A stretch of 64,000 nucleotides of DNA from Thiobaca trueperi (GTDB lineage Bacteria; Pseudomonadota; Gammaproteobacteria; Chromatiales; Chromatiaceae). Positions 62,543-64,000 of the stretch are shown in pieces. The notes beneath the pieces were generated by a model that was given only the letters and a program-made list of their open reading frames with translations, had not been told where the DNA came from and did no database searches. Position 1 is the stretch's first letter. Each line of letters opens with the position of its first letter. Location: NCBI RefSeq assembly GCF_004342175.1, contig NZ_SMAO01000007.1:159393-223392 (forward strand), given 5' to 3'. Both the position numbers and the translations under genes were made by a program.

Positions 62543-62630
62543 TTAAACCGCGCATGCTCCGACGCATCGTCGATGCGGCCAAGGTCGATCCAATCCAAAA
62601 ACATCGCATACCGCTCTGGGCGCGGTTTAA
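62543..62630 (+). repeat. Type A dispersed element, copy 3
   Basis: An 88-base element with perfect inverted termini TTAAACCGCG and CGCGGTTTAA and the shared GTCGATCCAA / AAAAACATCGCATACC core. With 62437-62522 it makes the second B-A pair in the window. Confidence 0.85.
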
Positions 62631-62816
62631 CCTGTTTTGGTCTGCGATGAGGGGCTGGGTTATGCCGTTGGCGGGTAGCCTGTCATCGTGTCGATGATCC
62701 GGTATGCCGAGACGGGAACGGACCATAGAAGGGCGTCAGTCTGCGTCCATCAACAGCGCAAAAGGCGCACACACCGGAGGGAACCTGGCCTGTCCCGGTT
62801 TCTGTCACAGAGCGAG

Positions 62817-63344
62817 ATGAGTGCCATGACGAATCACGATGAACCGCCACAAGCGATTTTGCAGGATGTCAATCGCGAACAGACGCTGGAGTACGCGGGA
62901 TTCTGGATTCGGGTTGTCGCAAGCCTCATCGACTCGATCCTGATCGTGCTGGTCACGCTGCCCTTGCTGCTATGGATTTACGGAGTCGAGTACTTCGATC
63001 CGGAACAGACCGGATTCATGGCGGGTACTGCGTATTTCCTCATTTCATGGGTCTTGCCGGCAATCGCTGTCATCGTCTTCTGGATCTACAAATCGGCGAC
63101 TCCGGGAAAGATGCTCGTCTCCGCGCGAATCGTCGATGCACGCACAGGCGAACGGGCATCGACGGGCCAGCTCATTGGCCGGTATTTCGGCTACTTCGTT
63201 TCTGGAATCCCGTTTCTGCTGGGCCTGATCTGGGTGGCGTTCGACAGGCGAAAGCAGGGCTGGCATGACAAACTCGCCGGCACGGTCGTCGTGCGCGAGA
63301 AGAATAGAGGGCCGGAGCCGGTGCGATTCGATCGGCAGGTATGA
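62817..63344 (+). CDS. RDD-family membrane protein
   Basis: A 175-residue membrane protein. The RDD domain begins YAGFWIRVVASLIDSILIVLV (with the Arg and Asp of the family name), and has further helices at LISWVLPAIAVIVFWIYKS and YFVSGIPFLLGLIWVAF, then FDRRKQGWHDKLAGTVVV at the C-terminus. TPGKMLVSARIVD is another family block. RDD proteins are mostly of unknown role, some linked to sodium/proton exchange. ATG 62817 is used; ATG 62826 is possible. It lies 186 bases after the A element. Confidence 0.88.
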   Translation: MSAMTNHDEPPQAILQDVNREQTLEYAGFWIRVVASLIDSILIVLVTLPLLLWIYGVEYFDPEQTGFMAGTAYFLISWVLPAIAVIVFWIYKSATPGKMLVSARIVDARTGERASTGQLIGRYFGYFVSGIPFLLGLIWVAFDRRKQGWHDKLAGTVVVREKNRGPEPVRFDRQV

Positions 63345-63471
63345 CATGGGCGCTGATTATGAAACCGATCAGGGCGGGTGTATCGGCGTGAGCGGAATCT
63401 AAGGAATTCGGCGATGAAACGTGGTCTGTTCCCTATTACTTCTGGCGTCACCAATCAAGGAAATTCGTAAA

Positions 63472-63681
63472 ATGAAGGCATTCGGAATAGCGGCACTGGT
63501 TTTCGCGATAATTGGGATCTTTATCCCTGTAATAGGTTACTTTCTCGCGGGGCTGGCTGGCGTATTTGCTTTTTTCTCTGCGGGCAAAGGTACATCTCTC
63601 GGGTTGTCGGCTATCTTAATAAATATCATAAATTTTTTTTCTTTCTCCAAGTCTGATATTAATGGCTTCCGAGACACATAA
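63472..63681 (+). CDS. Small AT-rich membrane protein
   Basis: A 69-residue protein with two or three hydrophobic helices (FGIAALVFAIIGIFIPVIGYFLAGLAGVFAFF, LSAILINIINFF) joined by a short AGKG turn. ATG 63472 follows AAGGA by about ten bases. No family recognised with certainty. Base composition is markedly more AT-rich than the rest of the window, suggesting recent acquisition. Confidence 0.65.
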   Translation: MKAFGIAALVFAIIGIFIPVIGYFLAGLAGVFAFFSAGKGTSLGLSAILINIINFFSFSKSDINGFRDT

Positions 63682-64000
63682 TTCAAATGTTGTCCATCAG
63701 CAGCAGTCGGAAATGATTTTCGGGGTGCTAATTGCGATATAGGTTATCGCAATAGTCATCTTCGTAATCAGAAAATTTATAAGCAAACCAGAAACGGCAA
63801 TATGATTACGCTAACAAGCGGGTAAACCCCGAAGCCAGCCAAACAGCGGCTGGTTCGGATTACTCTGATCGTGTAGGTGTGATGTTGGGATTCGCTCTCG
63901 CTCATCCCAACCTTGTATGTTCTGTTCCCAAGGATTGACACGGAGTTTTGATCAACGGAGTTTATAGAAGCGTGAGCCGGGGAAGCCGTCCCAACCTGAA
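63682..64000. other. AT-rich window end with a broken small ORF
   Basis: There is no complete gene here. ATG 63713 begins MIFGVLIAI, meets TAG at 63740-63742 and continues VIAIVIFVIRKFISKPETAI to TGA at 63803-63805, looking like a one-helix membrane protein with an in-frame stop. A hairpin of GTTGGGAT (63884-63891) with ATCCCAAC (63904-63911) follows. Confidence 0.5.

Noticed and set aside
1..64000. tRNA, rRNA or CRISPR arrays
   Set aside because: Looked for while reading, but no cloverleaf-like, rRNA-like or repeat-spacer sequence was recognised by eye; a dedicated search could still find a short RNA.

Overview
The window looks like chromosomal DNA of a high-GC gammaproteobacterium, most likely a purple sulfur bacterium or a close chemolithoautotrophic relative (Chromatiaceae-like). 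The basis is a form IA RuBisCO operon (cbbR, cbbL, cbbS, cbbQ, cbbO), gammaproteobacterial housekeeping genes (lpoA, rsmI, zapD, yacG, iscR, dxs, gloB, rlmH, maf, rng), many signalling genes, and several families of short palindromic dispersed repeats. The assignment is inference; no rRNA or tRNA gene was seen.

Layout. 1-4625: a partial ATP-grasp ligase, a diguanylate cyclase, a chemoreceptor and a truncated Uma2 gene. 4879-10463: a tight signalling operon of hybrid histidine kinase, HD-GYP response regulator, outer-membrane porin-like protein and a small phosphate-binding-like periplasmic protein. 10628-21096: a Pil-Chp/Pix-type chemosensory cluster (Cache-HAMP protein, PATAN-like protein, two response regulators, CheW, PilJ-like receptor, CheA hybrid, two diverged CheW-like proteins). 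21223-32497: methyltransferase, Uma2, DUF255 protein, lpoA/rsmI, zapD-yacG-cysE, iscR with an HscB-like protein lacking the HPD motif, a rhodanese and a lipid A acyltransferase. 32561-33197: an IS200-type element inserted into a palindromic repeat. 33230-42226: an RND efflux pair, gloB, dxs and an AAA ATPase. 42684-47253: a diversity-generating retroelement (DGR). 47445-56129: the RuBisCO locus, carrying a toxin-antitoxin pair and a Fic gene as insertions. 56142-64000: an ABC-2 exporter, rlmH-maf-rng, an AhpD-like protein, repeats and small membrane proteins.

The most notable system is the DGR. An 84-base template repeat (43775-43858), at the 3' end of an avd gene, matches two variable repeats (43380-43463 and 45307-45390) in two secreted DUF1566 lectin-fold proteins. 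All 24 mismatches (12 per variable repeat) fall on template adenines and none on the other 58 positions, the hallmark of adenine-directed mutagenic retrohoming. The adjacent reverse transcriptase has lost its catalytic core, including YxDD, through an internal deletion with frameshift, so the cassette appears to be a relic, or dependent on a reverse transcriptase elsewhere. Its C-terminal part resembles MutS domain I. In the second target the variable repeat is internal: a TGA after it in target 1 is TTA in target 2, followed by about 620 residues of repeat domains.

Other recurring structure: two families of about 87-base elements (A and B) that share TTAAACCGCG termini and occur as B-A pairs; a palindrome family built on GACAGGATTAACAGG, one copy of which holds the IS200 element; inverted copies of a GTTGTC-rich palindrome either side of rlmH-maf-rng; and three Uma2 loci in different states of decay.
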